64,000 nucleotides of DNA from positions 1-64,000 of the forward strand of contig JAERTD010000028.1 in the NCBI GenBank assembly GCA_016845175.1. Direction: 5' to 3'. The notes below the pieces were generated by a model. That model saw only the letters and a program-made list of their open reading frames with translations. It ran no database searches and was not told the DNA's origin. The translations under genes were made by a program, and so were the position numbers. Within the stretch, counting starts at the first letter, position 1. Every line of letters begins with the position of its first letter. Positions 51,430 through 61,201 of this stretch are shown one piece after another. Origin of the DNA: Bacteroidota bacterium. GTDB lineage: Bacteria; Bacteroidota; Bacteroidia; Bacteroidales; F082.

Positions 51430-53841
51430 ATGAGGCTTTTGGCCAGTCAGTTAACCATTGTATTCCTCTTGTTGTCATTCTTTTCCATGGGTCAGCAAGT
51501 GGGATTACTCAAGGGTAGGGTGGTGGAGAAAGGTACTGACCAGCCCTTGGTTGGTGCCAATATATATGTGAAGGAAAACCTGACCATAGGTGCGGTTACT
51601 GATTTCAATGGCTTCTTCACCATTGCTCTGCAACCGGGTAAATACTTGTTTACTGTTTCGTTTACAGGTATGAAATCCACAAGTTTCTCACTGGATGTTA
51701 AGGATGGTTCGACCATTGAACGTCATATTGAGATGGAGGCCTTTAGCACCCAGTTTGAAGAGGTGGTGGTCAGAGCGGGTAAGTTTGAAAGAAAGTTAGA
51801 AGAGCAAACGGTATCCATTGAAGTGATCAAGCCACGTTTGATACAGGCTAAGAATACACGTTCAGTGGAAACCATTTTGGATATGACACCAGGGCTCACT
51901 ATACTGGATGATGAACCTCAAATCAGGGGTGGTAGTGGATTTACCTTTGGGGTAGGTTCTAAGGTGGCAGTTTTGGTGGATGATATGCCCATGATTTCAG
52001 GTGATGCAGGCAAACCCGACTGGTCTTTTATCCCTGTTGAAAACATCAAGCAAATAGAGGTGGTGAAGGGAGCGTCTTCGGTGCTTTCAGGTTCCTCTGC
52101 TTTAAGTGGAGCCATCTATGTTCGAACCAATTACCCAAGTATTCAGCCAGAAACCAAAGTGAATATTTACAGTGGTTTCTATACACCACCTAAGGCTCCT
52201 GCCAATAAATGGTGGTCAGGGACAAATTATTTGGCTGGTGGCAGTTTTCTTCACTCACGTCAGTTGGGTAAAGGGAAAACGGATTTTGTAATTGGTGGTT
52301 TGGTGGCCATGGATAAAAGCTATATCGGGGCTCCAAAACCAGGACCATACGTGGCTGACACCAACAATATTCAGGATTCTGATATGGGAAACAAAAAGTT
52401 TAGATTTAACTTTAATCTAAGGCAGCGTTCTGAAAAAATAAAAGGACTGGATTATGGTCTGAATGGTAACTTTATGTACAAAAAGGAAAGCACGGCATTT
52501 GCCTGGTTGGATGATACGGCTGGTTTTTATCGTGGCTATCCCGGTGCGGTTCTACTTGAAAATACTTTCTCATTTTATCTGGATCCCTTTGTAAACTTTT
52601 ATACCCGTGGGGGAATCAAACATCAGTTTAGCGGAAGGATCTTGCATCGCAATATGGATGCCAACAACGATCAGTCCAGTAAAGCATGGATGTATTACTC
52701 AAAATATCAATTTCAAAAACGATTTGTGAACCTGGGTAATCTTGATTTTATTGGAGGAGTGGCCAACCATTACACAAAATCCAACGCCAATATGTATGCG
52801 GCCTCAGGGTCCGCAATTAATGACCTATGGAATCTGTCGATCTATATGGAAGTTGAAAAGAAGCTCGGCAATGTCTTAAATGTCTCGGCAGGGGTGAGGG
52901 TTGAGAATTTCAGATTGAATGATTCCATTACTGATACCAAACCTATTTTCAGGTTGGGTACCTCTCTGAAACTTGCCAAAGAGACTTATCTCAGAGCATC
53001 ATTGGGGCAAGGCTATCGTTTTCCTACCATCACCGAAAGGTATATCAAAACTTCTGTAGGGAGTTTTGGAGTGTTTGACAACCCTGATCTGATTCCTGAA
53101 ACCAGCTGGAATGCTGAGGTAGGGATTAAGCAAGGCTTCAAATTCAGTGAGTTTTACGGCTTTTTCGATGTGGCCGGATTTTATCAGGAATATGACAATA
53201 CCATTGAGTATTTATTCGGCTTTTGGGATTCCACCTACACCTTTGCTCTGGCAGGATTTAAGTTTGTGAACACGGGTAAATCACGCATCACAGGTGTAGA
53301 TATCTCCATGACCGGCCAAGCCAAATTCTCTAAACATTATGAGATCAATACATTGTTTGGTTATACATATATTGTTCCTATCACTTTACAACCCGATTTG
53401 GTATTTGCCAAAGATTATAAACAAGGAGATGCCAGTGAATTCTCCTATAACTCAACCAGTGTTGACCCTTCTAAAGGTATCCTGAAGTACAGGTTCCTTC
53501 ATACCATAAAAATGGACCTGGAGTTTGTTTTTAAGTCGTTCTCCTATGGTATCAGTGCCCGGTATTTTAGTAAAATTGAAAACCTTGACAAAGCCATATT
53601 TGACTTCGAGGATGCCACAGTGTCCACTGGTGGTACGCTTCAGCCCATTTTGTACCGCGACTATTATGAAAATCATAACAATGGAAACCTCGTGGTAGAT
53701 ATGAGGATTAGTTATGCCATCAATCTCAAGCATAAAGTAGCACTGATTTCTGATAATATATTTAACCGCAGGTACTCACTCAGACCGCTAAAGGCTGAAC
53801 CCATGAGAACGGTTATGCTACAATACAGTTTAAACCTCTAA
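51430..53841 (+). CDS. TonB-dependent receptor
   Basis: 803 residues. Signal peptide (ending FSMGQ); a carboxypeptidase-regulatory-like domain (about 25-105: GLLKGRVVEKGTDQPLVGAN); plug domain (about 120-230: RSVETILDMTPGLTILDDEP, IRGGSGFTFGVGSKVAVLVD); then a 22-stranded barrel ending in TVMLQYSLNL. It imports a ligand across the outer membrane using TonB energy; the ligand cannot be named. No SusD homologue follows, so it is not a classical SusCD pair. Upstream is a secreted PCMD-like protein, downstream a small exported protein with 12-bp spacing. Confidence 0.88.
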   Translation: MRLLASQLTIVFLLLSFFSMGQQVGLLKGRVVEKGTDQPLVGANIYVKENLTIGAVTDFNGFFTIALQPGKYLFTVSFTGMKSTSFSLDVKDGSTIERHIEMEAFSTQFEEVVVRAGKFERKLEEQTVSIEVIKPRLIQAKNTRSVETILDMTPGLTILDDEPQIRGGSGFTFGVGSKVAVLVDDMPMISGDAGKPDWSFIPVENIKQIEVVKGASSVLSGSSALSGAIYVRTNYPSIQPETKVNIYSGFYTPPKAPANKWWSGTNYLAGGSFLHSRQLGKGKTDFVIGGLVAMDKSYIGAPKPGPYVADTNNIQDSDMGNKKFRFNFNLRQRSEKIKGLDYGLNGNFMYKKESTAFAWLDDTAGFYRGYPGAVLLENTFSFYLDPFVNFYTRGGIKHQFSGRILHRNMDANNDQSSKAWMYYSKYQFQKRFVNLGNLDFIGGVANHYTKSNANMYAASGSAINDLWNLSIYMEVEKKLGNVLNVSAGVRVENFRLNDSITDTKPIFRLGTSLKLAKETYLRASLGQGYRFPTITERYIKTSVGSFGVFDNPDLIPETSWNAEVGIKQGFKFSEFYGFFDVAGFYQEYDNTIEYLFGFWDSTYTFALAGFKFVNTGKSRITGVDISMTGQAKFSKHYEINTLFGYTYIVPITLQPDLVFAKDYKQGDASEFSYNSTSVDPSKGILKYRFLHTIKMDLEFVFKSFSYGISARYFSKIENLDKAIFDFEDATVSTGGTLQPILYRDYYENHNNGNLVVDMRISYAINLKHKVALISDNIFNRRYSLRPLKAEPMRTVMLQYSLNL

Positions 53842-53853
53842 TACAATACAACT

Positions 53854-54603
53854 ATGACATTCCTTCGTTCTGCTCTTATCGTAATCTTGTGCTTGTTTTT
53901 TTTCGGTAGTACTGCCCAGGAAGACATTGAACTTCCAGATGATTACAAACACAATGTGATCAAATGGAATCCAACACCATTTGTGCTTTGGAGCAGAAAG
54001 AATATCAACTTCTCTTATGAGAGAGTCTTAAAACCCCACCGTACGTTTTCAGTAAACCTGGGATATTTTGAACTGCCTTCTTTGGGTGTTTTAGAGGATG
54101 TTTTGGTTGAAAATAAAGTGGGGAAAGGCGGTTTTACGGTATCTGGTGATTATCGGTTTTACTTTAAAAATAGAAATACTCGTATGGCACCGGATGGATT
54201 GTATTGGGGACCTTTTGCCTCAATCCACCATTATGGTTTTAGTCATGATATGACCTTCATCGACAATCCCTCATTACAAGGAACAGCGAACCTGTCCGCA
54301 TCTATGTCAATCGCAAGTTTAGGGGTTCAGCTAGGCTATCAATTTGTAATTAAGGATCGGTTTACCATGGACTTAATATTTATTGGTCCGGCACTTTCAT
54401 TTTATGGTATTGATGTGAATTTAAGTGGTAATGTTGATATTAATGAGGAAGATGAATATTTAAAGGCCCTATATGATATGTTGGTGAATAAAATACCTGG
54501 CATGGAAGACCTACTGGATGTTGGTAGCATAAAGAAACAAGGCTTAACCACATCTGCAGGTCCTGGATTTCGATATATGATACAGTTGGGCTACCGTTTT
54601 TAG
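53854..54603 (+). CDS. Exported conserved hypothetical protein, probably a beta barrel
   Basis: 249 residues. Signal peptide (ending FFGSTAQ). The mature sequence has strands such as HNVIKWNPTPFVLWSRKNIN, SYERVLKPHRTFSVNLGYFE and a C-terminal GFRYMIQLGYRF, typical of DUF3575-like outer-membrane proteins. It is coded 12 bp after the TonB-dependent receptor, so the two probably work together. Function is unknown. Confidence 0.55.
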   Translation: MTFLRSALIVILCLFFFGSTAQEDIELPDDYKHNVIKWNPTPFVLWSRKNINFSYERVLKPHRTFSVNLGYFELPSLGVLEDVLVENKVGKGGFTVSGDYRFYFKNRNTRMAPDGLYWGPFASIHHYGFSHDMTFIDNPSLQGTANLSASMSIASLGVQLGYQFVIKDRFTMDLIFIGPALSFYGIDVNLSGNVDINEEDEYLKALYDMLVNKIPGMEDLLDVGSIKKQGLTTSAGPGFRYMIQLGYRF

Positions 54604-54618
54604 TTGTTGCTAAATTTT

Positions 54619-54626
54619 TATCTTTG
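54619..54626 (+). promoter_or_regulatory. -7 promoter box of the tyrosine degradation operon
   Basis: TATCTTTG fits TAnnTTTG, about 30 bp before the hmgA start. No -33 TTG at the standard distance. Confidence 0.5.
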
Positions 54627-54655
54627 CACCCTATATTAAATTAATCTAAATAAAA

Positions 54656-55813
54656 ATGCCACATTACCAGGTCCGTGGTAAAATCCCACACAAACGACAT
54701 ATTGTTTTTAAAAAACCCGATGGAGGCCTCTATGCCGAAGAATTAGTATCCATGGAAGGGTTTTCAGATATCTATTCCATCGTTTATCATAATTACCCCC
54801 CCACACGGGTGCTCAAAATTGATGAGGCCTATGGAGTAGCCCCAGAAGTAGCAGTTGATGTTAATATGCAACACAGGGCCTTTAATGGTTTTGATGTGAA
54901 AGTAAGCGCTGATTATCTGGATAGCCGTACCATAGTTCTTGCCAACGATGACGTCTATGTTTCTCTGGCTGCACCACAGCAATCCATGACGGATTATTTC
55001 TTCAAAAATTCACAGGCTGACGAAATGATTTTTGTACATGAAGGCAGTGGAACTTTGAAGACACTATATGGTGATTTAGCCTTTGTGAGTGGAGATCATA
55101 TTGTAATCCCCAGAGCGACCATCTATCAAATGGAATTCAAAGATGAAAACAATAGGTTATTTATCACTGAATCCATGCATCCGCTGAATTTCCCGAAGCG
55201 TTATATGAATAAATTCGGACAGCTGCTGGAACATTCACCCTTCCATGAACGTGATATTAAAACACCTGAAAAACTGGTCACTCATGACGAGGAAGGAGAT
55301 TTTCTCGTAAAAATTAAGCGCAGTGATATGATTCATCCTTATCACTATGCCAACCACCCCTTTGATGCCATTGGCTGGGATGGGTATTTATATCCTTACT
55401 CTTTGTCAATTTATGATTTTGAACCACTCACTGGTCGTATCCATCAACCACCACCTGTACATCAAACCTTTGAAACTCCTGCCTTTGTGACCTGTGCTTT
55501 TGTACCCCGTTTATACGATTACCATCCGGATGCCATTCCGGCACCTTACCATCATGCCAATGTTGATGCGGATGAGGTATTGTATTATGTGGATGGTGAT
55601 TTTATGAGCCGAAACAATATTGGGAGGGGACAAATTACACTACACCCCATTGGTATTCCACATGGCCCTCATCCTGGCGCTGTGGAAAGAAGTATTGGCC
55701 AAAAGGCAACTGAAGAATATGCCGTTATGGTGGATACCTTTAAACCCTTAAAACTGACCAAAGCAGCCCTGGCAATTGAAAATGCCGATTACTTCAAAAG
55801 TTGGATGGAATAA
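54656..55813 (+). CDS. hmgA: Homogentisate 1,2-dioxygenase
   Basis: Opens the ring of homogentisate to maleylacetoacetate using Fe(II) and O2. 385 residues, shorter than the ~430-residue proteobacterial and mammalian enzymes. PFDAIGWDGYLYPYSLSIYD, GRIHQPPPVHQTFE, PYHHANVDADEVLYYVDGDF and HPIGIPHGPHPGAVE contain the conserved metal-binding His and Glu residues. It is the first gene of the tyrosine catabolic operon. Confidence 0.95.
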   Translation: MPHYQVRGKIPHKRHIVFKKPDGGLYAEELVSMEGFSDIYSIVYHNYPPTRVLKIDEAYGVAPEVAVDVNMQHRAFNGFDVKVSADYLDSRTIVLANDDVYVSLAAPQQSMTDYFFKNSQADEMIFVHEGSGTLKTLYGDLAFVSGDHIVIPRATIYQMEFKDENNRLFITESMHPLNFPKRYMNKFGQLLEHSPFHERDIKTPEKLVTHDEEGDFLVKIKRSDMIHPYHYANHPFDAIGWDGYLYPYSLSIYDFEPLTGRIHQPPPVHQTFETPAFVTCAFVPRLYDYHPDAIPAPYHHANVDADEVLYYVDGDFMSRNNIGRGQITLHPIGIPHGPHPGAVERSIGQKATEEYAVMVDTFKPLKLTKAALAIENADYFKSWME

Positions 55814-55845
55814 ACGAATCGATAACCCTAAATACCAGAATTACA

Positions 55846-56946
55846 ATGACTACTGAAAATAATACTTTTCCCTTAAAAGGGACTGACTATGTAGAATTCT
55901 ATGTTGGAAATGCCAAGCAAGCAGCCCATTTTTATCAATCTGCCTTCGGTTTTCAACCATTGGCTTATGCAGGTCTCGAAACAGGTTTGACTGACCGATG
56001 CTCCTATGTAGTAAGACAAAATAAAATCACATTCGTTCTTACCGCAGCCTTAACACCCGAATCAGAAGTAGCAGAACATCATAGAAAACATGGTGATGGT
56101 GTAAAAACCATTGCGTTGCTGGTTGATGATGCGACCAAAGCTTATGAAGAAACAACCTCCAGAGGTGCTGTATCCGCCCAACATCCAAATAAGGCCACTG
56201 ATGATAATGGTGAAGTAATTACCTCAGCTGTTGAAACCTATGGTGATACAGTTCATGTTTTTGTAGAAAGAAATAACTATAAGGGTTTGTTTTTACCGGG
56301 TTTTGTAGCCTGGGAGCCCGAATATCAGCCGGAAGATTGCGGTCTTCTCTATGTAGATCATATCGTAGGTAGTGTGGGTTGGAATGAGATGGATAAAACA
56401 GCTGATTACTATAAGAATGTCTTCGGTTTTGAACAACTCATTTCATTTGATGATAAAGACATTTCAACTGAATACACCGCCTTGAAATCCAAGGTAATGG
56501 TGAATGATAATATGTGGATCAAATTCCCGATCAATGAGCCAGCTGTTGGAAAAAAGAAATCTCAGGTAGAGGAATTTCACGATTTCTATCGTGGCTCAGG
56601 TGCCCAGCATGTGGCCATTGCCACAGATGATATTGTAGCCACCATCGCTGCACTCCGCGATAGGGGAGTTGATTTTCTGCATGTGCCAGATAGCTACTAT
56701 GATACGGTAGTTGACAGAGTGGGTGAGATAGATGAGGACCTTGAAGTACTGAAGAAGCACAAAATCCTTATCGATAGAGATGATAAAGGCTATCTGTTAC
56801 AATTATTCACCAAGCCTGTGGAAGACCGGCCTACATTCTTCTTTGAAATTATCCAAAGAAAAGACGCCATTTCATTCGGAAAAGGTAATTTCCAGGCTTT
56901 GTTTGAATCCATTGAATTGGAACAGGCAAACCGTGGGACTTTATAG
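55846..56946 (+). CDS. hppD: 4-Hydroxyphenylpyruvate dioxygenase
   Basis: Converts 4-hydroxyphenylpyruvate to homogentisate. 366 residues from MTTENNTFPLKGTDYVEFYV; a TTG at 55801 is overlapping hmgA and is rejected. Two VOC domains: GTDYVEFYVGNAKQAAHFYQ and YVDHIVGSVGWNEMDKTADY; the Fe ligands lie in VDHIVGSV, AQHVAIATDD and FFEIIQRKD. 32 bp after hmgA. Confidence 0.95.
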   Translation: MTTENNTFPLKGTDYVEFYVGNAKQAAHFYQSAFGFQPLAYAGLETGLTDRCSYVVRQNKITFVLTAALTPESEVAEHHRKHGDGVKTIALLVDDATKAYEETTSRGAVSAQHPNKATDDNGEVITSAVETYGDTVHVFVERNNYKGLFLPGFVAWEPEYQPEDCGLLYVDHIVGSVGWNEMDKTADYYKNVFGFEQLISFDDKDISTEYTALKSKVMVNDNMWIKFPINEPAVGKKKSQVEEFHDFYRGSGAQHVAIATDDIVATIAALRDRGVDFLHVPDSYYDTVVDRVGEIDEDLEVLKKHKILIDRDDKGYLLQLFTKPVEDRPTFFFEIIQRKDAISFGKGNFQALFESIELEQANRGTL

Positions 56947-56991
56947 AAAGCATCAAAACTAATCCTAAACACTTAGTCCATATTGATCAAA

Positions 56992-58266
56992 ATGATAAAA
57001 GCCAATAGCCCTTCATTAACATCATGGGTCGAAATAGCTGCTGACAGCGATTTTCCCATTCAAAACATCCCATTTGGAATTATTAGTTATGGTGGTAATT
57101 CTCCAAGACCAGCAAGCCGGATTGGTGATTATGCCATAGACCTTTCGGTACTGTCAGATCTGGGCTATTTTGATAGCCTGGGTATTGACAATCTGGGTGT
57201 GTTTTATGCACCGGTGCTCAATGATTTCATAGCCTTGGGCAAGCCTGTTTGGCAAGCTGTCCGACAGCAGATTTCAGATCTGTTGAATATTGAAAACCAG
57301 GAACTACAAGGCAATGAAAACCACACCCAACAAGTCTTGCGACCTATACATGAAGTGACGGTGCATTTGCCAGTGGAAGTGGGTGATTATACAGATTTTT
57401 ACTCCAGTATTGATCATGCTACCAATGTGGGTACTATGTTCAGAGATCCCGACAATGCCTTGTTTCCCAATTGGAAGCATTTGCCAGTGGGTTATCATGG
57501 CAGGAGTTCTTCCATAGTCGTGAGTGGTGCTGAAATTCACAGACCCAAAGGTCAAACTAAAGCAGATGATGCAGAATCGCCAACTTTTGGCCCCTCCAGA
57601 CTATTTGATTTTGAGCTGGAAATGGCATTTGTTACCGGTAAACAAACCCAGTTGGGTGAAGCAGTTGATGTGAATAAGGCCGAAGATTATATTTTCGGCA
57701 TGTTGATATTTAATGATTTATCTGCCCGTGACATACAAAAATGGGAGTATGTTCCCCTGGGACCTTTCCTGAGCAAGAATTTTGGATCGGTGGTATCCCC
57801 ATGGATTATCACATTGGATGCTTTGGAACCGTTTAAACTGGATGCTCCGGCCCAGGATCCTGAAGTATTGCCCTATCTTAAAGTCGATGACAGAAAAAAC
57901 CACGACATAAAGCTTGATGTATTCATCAAACCTGATGGTGGTGAAGAAAACCATGTCTGTGCATCAAATTATAAGTATTTGTATTGGACCATGAGTCAGC
58001 AGCTGGCGCATCAAACAGTTAATGGATGCAATATAAATGTGGGAGATATGTATGCCTCTGGTACCATTTCAGGACCCACACCCGAATCTTATGGCTCCAT
58101 GCTTGAATTGAGTTGGCGTGGATCAAAACCCATCCGATTAAATGATGGCACAGAAAGACGTTTTGTCAATGATAATGACACTATTATCATGAGAGCTTAT
58201 GCTGAAAAAGATGGTGTGAGAATCGGATTTGGAGAATCGGTAACCAAAGTATTACCGTCAATTTAA
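56992..58266 (+). CDS. fahA: Fumarylacetoacetase
   Basis: Last step of tyrosine degradation: splits fumarylacetoacetate to fumarate and acetoacetate. 424 residues. FYSSIDHATNVGTMFRD, HLPVGYHGRSSSIVVSG, LFDFELEMAFVTG and FNDLSARDIQKWEYVPLGPF match the family's catalytic and metal-binding parts. The ATG at 56992 is preferred over a TTG at 56983. 45 bp after hppD. No maleylacetoacetate isomerase gene is in the cluster. Confidence 0.95.
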   Translation: MIKANSPSLTSWVEIAADSDFPIQNIPFGIISYGGNSPRPASRIGDYAIDLSVLSDLGYFDSLGIDNLGVFYAPVLNDFIALGKPVWQAVRQQISDLLNIENQELQGNENHTQQVLRPIHEVTVHLPVEVGDYTDFYSSIDHATNVGTMFRDPDNALFPNWKHLPVGYHGRSSSIVVSGAEIHRPKGQTKADDAESPTFGPSRLFDFELEMAFVTGKQTQLGEAVDVNKAEDYIFGMLIFNDLSARDIQKWEYVPLGPFLSKNFGSVVSPWIITLDALEPFKLDAPAQDPEVLPYLKVDDRKNHDIKLDVFIKPDGGEENHVCASNYKYLYWTMSQQLAHQTVNGCNINVGDMYASGTISGPTPESYGSMLELSWRGSKPIRLNDGTERRFVNDNDTIIMRAYAEKDGVRIGFGESVTKVLPSI

Positions 58267-58323
58267 ACCAAAACAAGTTTTTGGATGCCAGACTTCATTT
58301 ATAATGCTCATTAGATAATTGTT

Positions 58324-59196
58324 ATGATTGAGATTGATCCCAAAACATATGGAAATCCTGAGTTGTTCAAGCTATTGTTAGCCGGTGTTGCTCCTCGACC
58401 CATAGCATTTGCTAGTACAGTTAACAAGGAAGGGCACCCAAACCTATCTCCTTTTAGCTTTTATAATGCTTTTGGAGTCAATCCTACGACCTTAATCTTT
58501 TCACCCTCGAGAAGGGGAAGAGACAATACCACCAAGCACACCCTGGACAATGTAAAGGAAGTTCCGGAGGTGGTGTTAAGTGCTGTAACTTTTGACATGG
58601 TTCAACAGATGAGCCTTTCCAGTACAGAATATCCTGAAGGGGTGGATGAATTTATTAAATCCGGCCTGACAGCATTGCCCTCAAAAACCGTTCAACCACC
58701 CCGTGTGGCTGAGTCACCACTTCAGTTCGAATGTAAGGTTCGGGAAGTGATTGAGATCAGTGGACTGCCCGGTTCAGGAAACCTGGTAGTTTGTGAAATT
58801 CAGCATATCCATATGGACGAGAATATACTGGACTCTGAAGGTAGTATTGACCCCGATGCCATTGACTTGGTAGGCCGCATGGGAGGCGATTACTATGTAA
58901 GAACCTCAGGTGCGGCAAAATTCATCATTCCAAAACCTTTGGCAACCATGGGTATTGGTGTTGATCAGCTTCCTGAAGAAGTAAGATATAGTGACATATT
59001 AAGCGGTAACGATTTGGGTCAGTTGGGAAATCTGGAACAACTTCCCAATGCTGAACAAATTGAGGATTATGTGACCAGCCAAAAGCTTGAATCCTTAATT
59101 AGAGACAGGGTACAACTTCATAAATATGCGAAAACACTAATTGCAGATGGAAAAACAACTGAGGCCTTGACTCTGTTGATGTCTGCAGTAAATTAA
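58324..59196 (+). CDS. Flavin reductase family protein (FMN-binding split barrel)
   Basis: 290 residues. VAPRPIAFASTVNKEGHPNL and SPFSFYNAFGVNPTTLIFSP are the FMN-binding split-barrel motifs of flavin reductases / DIM6-NTAB. The C-terminal ~90 residues are helical and additional. It is regularly found with hmgA-hppD-fahA in Bacteroidota, so a role in aromatic amino acid breakdown is likely, but the reaction is not known. 57 bp after fahA. Confidence 0.8.
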   Translation: MIEIDPKTYGNPELFKLLLAGVAPRPIAFASTVNKEGHPNLSPFSFYNAFGVNPTTLIFSPSRRGRDNTTKHTLDNVKEVPEVVLSAVTFDMVQQMSLSSTEYPEGVDEFIKSGLTALPSKTVQPPRVAESPLQFECKVREVIEISGLPGSGNLVVCEIQHIHMDENILDSEGSIDPDAIDLVGRMGGDYYVRTSGAAKFIIPKPLATMGIGVDQLPEEVRYSDILSGNDLGQLGNLEQLPNAEQIEDYVTSQKLESLIRDRVQLHKYAKTLIADGKTTEALTLLMSAVN

Positions 59197-59242
59197 ATCT
59201 TAATTTAGCATAGAATATTTTTGAGTTGCAAAAGCTACCTTT

Positions 59243-60244
59243 ATGGGAAACTCCATTCAGAATGCCCTGGGGATTCTTCCTGCATTATTTAGTTTGAGGC
59301 GATACATATCCCGACAACGTCGGTTTATGCGAAAGGAGATTACACCCATTCTTGATGTTGCAAGAGCCACTAATGATGGCAGTCTTTCGGAAAGGGATTT
59401 TAAGAAAATCAATAGGTATTATGGATTGGCCGTTCCGGCTATTTTGGGTGAAGCCTTTTGCCGGCTACGTGGAAACCCAATGGAAGAGAACGAGCGTTGG
59501 GCCTCGACCTCACAAGGTGTGATAACTGGTCTGTTCGATGACTTTTTTGATGGTAAAAAGTTGCCGCAATCACAAATACTGGCCATGTTGAAAAATCCGG
59601 AAACCATTGAAGCCAATGATTCCAATGAATCCCTCTTTCTAACATTTGGTATTAAAGTTCTGCAGTTTGTTAAAAACGCCGACTGGCTAAGGACCCAGTT
59701 TATGCTCGTTCACAAGGCACAAGTTGAAAGTTTAAAACAGGAAAACGCCATCTTAAACAGTGAGGATTTATGGTTGATAACCAGAAATAAGGGAGGCCAT
59801 TCGGTATTGTTTTACCGGGCTGCATTTAATAATCCCATGAGAGCCGGAGAGGAAGCTGCACTCTATCAATTGGGATCTCTAATGCAATTGGAAAATGATA
59901 TTTTCGATGTGTATAAAGATGTCAAAAGCAATATTTGCACACTGATGACCAGTGAAACCAATATGGCGGATCTTAGAAAACGGTTCATGCTGGAAGCTGA
60001 AAAAATGCTGGATTTATGTCACCATTTGGATTATCCAAAAAACCAGATTATTGACTTTCTGGACATCATCATGCCCGTGGTGAACCGAGGTTTTGTTGCA
60101 CTGGATCAATATGAGAAACTTCAGTTATCTACCGGTGGGATATTTGAACCTTCAAAATATAGTAGGAAGCAACTCATTTGTGATATGGAAACCCCCAAAC
60201 ATATTCTTAAAACCATAGGATACCAAATTAAGAATCACTACTAG
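59243..60244 (+). CDS. Putative class I isoprenoid/terpenoid synthase-fold protein
   Basis: 333 residues, all-helical, no signal peptide. Not annotated by any family I can name with certainty. Two aspartate-rich motifs occur at the spacing of class I isoprenoid synthases: DDFFD (99-103) at the end of a helix and NDIFDVYKD (218-226) preceded by LGSLMQLE (210-217), which resembles the 'G..fQ..DD..D' helix of trans-prenyl synthases and the N/D-x3-S/D-x3-D/E magnesium motif of terpene cyclases. KGGHSVLF (183-190) sits where prenyl synthases have their K-T/G segment. It lies 46 bp after the flavin reductase gene, probably at the end of the tyrosine operon. The product is unknown. Confidence 0.55.
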   Translation: MGNSIQNALGILPALFSLRRYISRQRRFMRKEITPILDVARATNDGSLSERDFKKINRYYGLAVPAILGEAFCRLRGNPMEENERWASTSQGVITGLFDDFFDGKKLPQSQILAMLKNPETIEANDSNESLFLTFGIKVLQFVKNADWLRTQFMLVHKAQVESLKQENAILNSEDLWLITRNKGGHSVLFYRAAFNNPMRAGEEAALYQLGSLMQLENDIFDVYKDVKSNICTLMTSETNMADLRKRFMLEAEKMLDLCHHLDYPKNQIIDFLDIIMPVVNRGFVALDQYEKLQLSTGGIFEPSKYSRKQLICDMETPKHILKTIGYQIKNHY

Positions 60245-60494
60245 TTTATGTAAGGGAATGACCGAAATTGAGACTAAGAAACTTGTGGAACAAACTCTGA
60301 TTGACTAGCAGAAAACCATTGTTTTTTTGATTTAGTTAGATCATAGTAGCATCAGCTCAAGTAAAATGTATTATTTTACAAATTGAGTGAGTTCATTATA
60401 GGAAGTTGTTTGTGGCCTCAAAAGAGTGAAGCATAGTCTACTTTATTTGGAGTGAACTCAAACCCTATTGTCGATTTGATAAATACTAGAATAA

Positions 60495-61124
60495 ATGATC
60501 CGATTAGTTATAGCCGATGACCATCCGATTATCGTAAATGGTGTGAAAACCTTACTTGAGCGAGAGCAGGAAATTGAGCTTGTGAAGGAGGTGTCCAATG
60601 GCTCTGAGCTGATAAGTTTCCTTGAAGGCAGTCAAGTGGATGTGGTGCTTCTTGATATCAATATGCCTGAAATGAATGGGATTGATGCCTGCAGAATCAT
60701 CAAAAATAAGTTTACTGATATTAAAGTCCTGGTTTTTTCTCAATATGATGAAAAGCGTTTTGTTAAACGCCTGCTGAAATGTGGTGCCAAAGGCTATCTT
60801 CTTAAAAACTCAGGAGCAAACGAAATCATTAATGCCATTAAAATGGTTCATAGCGGAGGCATGTACTTAAGCAAAGACCTGCCCGATATTTTCGATGGAA
60901 GAAAGCCTACTTCCAAGTCTGACTATTTATTCCCTGATATTAGTGCCCGTGAATTGGATGTCCTCAAGCTGATTTGTAATGAGCAGAACACACAGGAAAT
61001 AGCAGATGCGCTGTTCATCAGCCCTCACACCGTTGAAACACACCGTGCCAATTTGCTTCTTAAGGTCGGAGTTAAGAATACCGCCGGCTTGGTGAAATGG
61101 GCGGTTGAAAACGAAGTCATTTAA
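60495..61124 (+). CDS. NarL/FixJ-family response regulator
   Basis: 209 residues. Receiver with D8/D9, phospho-acceptor D54 in VLLDINMP, K104 in GYLLKNS; LuxR-type HTH (ARELDVLKLICNEQNTQEIA ... SPHTVETHRANLLLKV). Its partner kinase lies 78 bp downstream. The order regulator-kinase is the reverse of the pair at 16.1-18.7 kb. Confidence 0.93.
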   Translation: MIRLVIADDHPIIVNGVKTLLEREQEIELVKEVSNGSELISFLEGSQVDVVLLDINMPEMNGIDACRIIKNKFTDIKVLVFSQYDEKRFVKRLLKCGAKGYLLKNSGANEIINAIKMVHSGGMYLSKDLPDIFDGRKPTSKSDYLFPDISARELDVLKLICNEQNTQEIADALFISPHTVETHRANLLLKVGVKNTAGLVKWAVENEVI

Positions 61125-61201
61125 GAGTACCGATAGACCACTAAACTGCTAATATCCAGTAAATACTATTTTTACGCGATTTGATTACTTCACTGATCTA
61201 T

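Noticed and set aside
51430-54603. SusC/SusD polysaccharide utilisation locus
   Set aside because: The receptor has no SusD partner, and no glycoside hydrolase or lyase is nearby.
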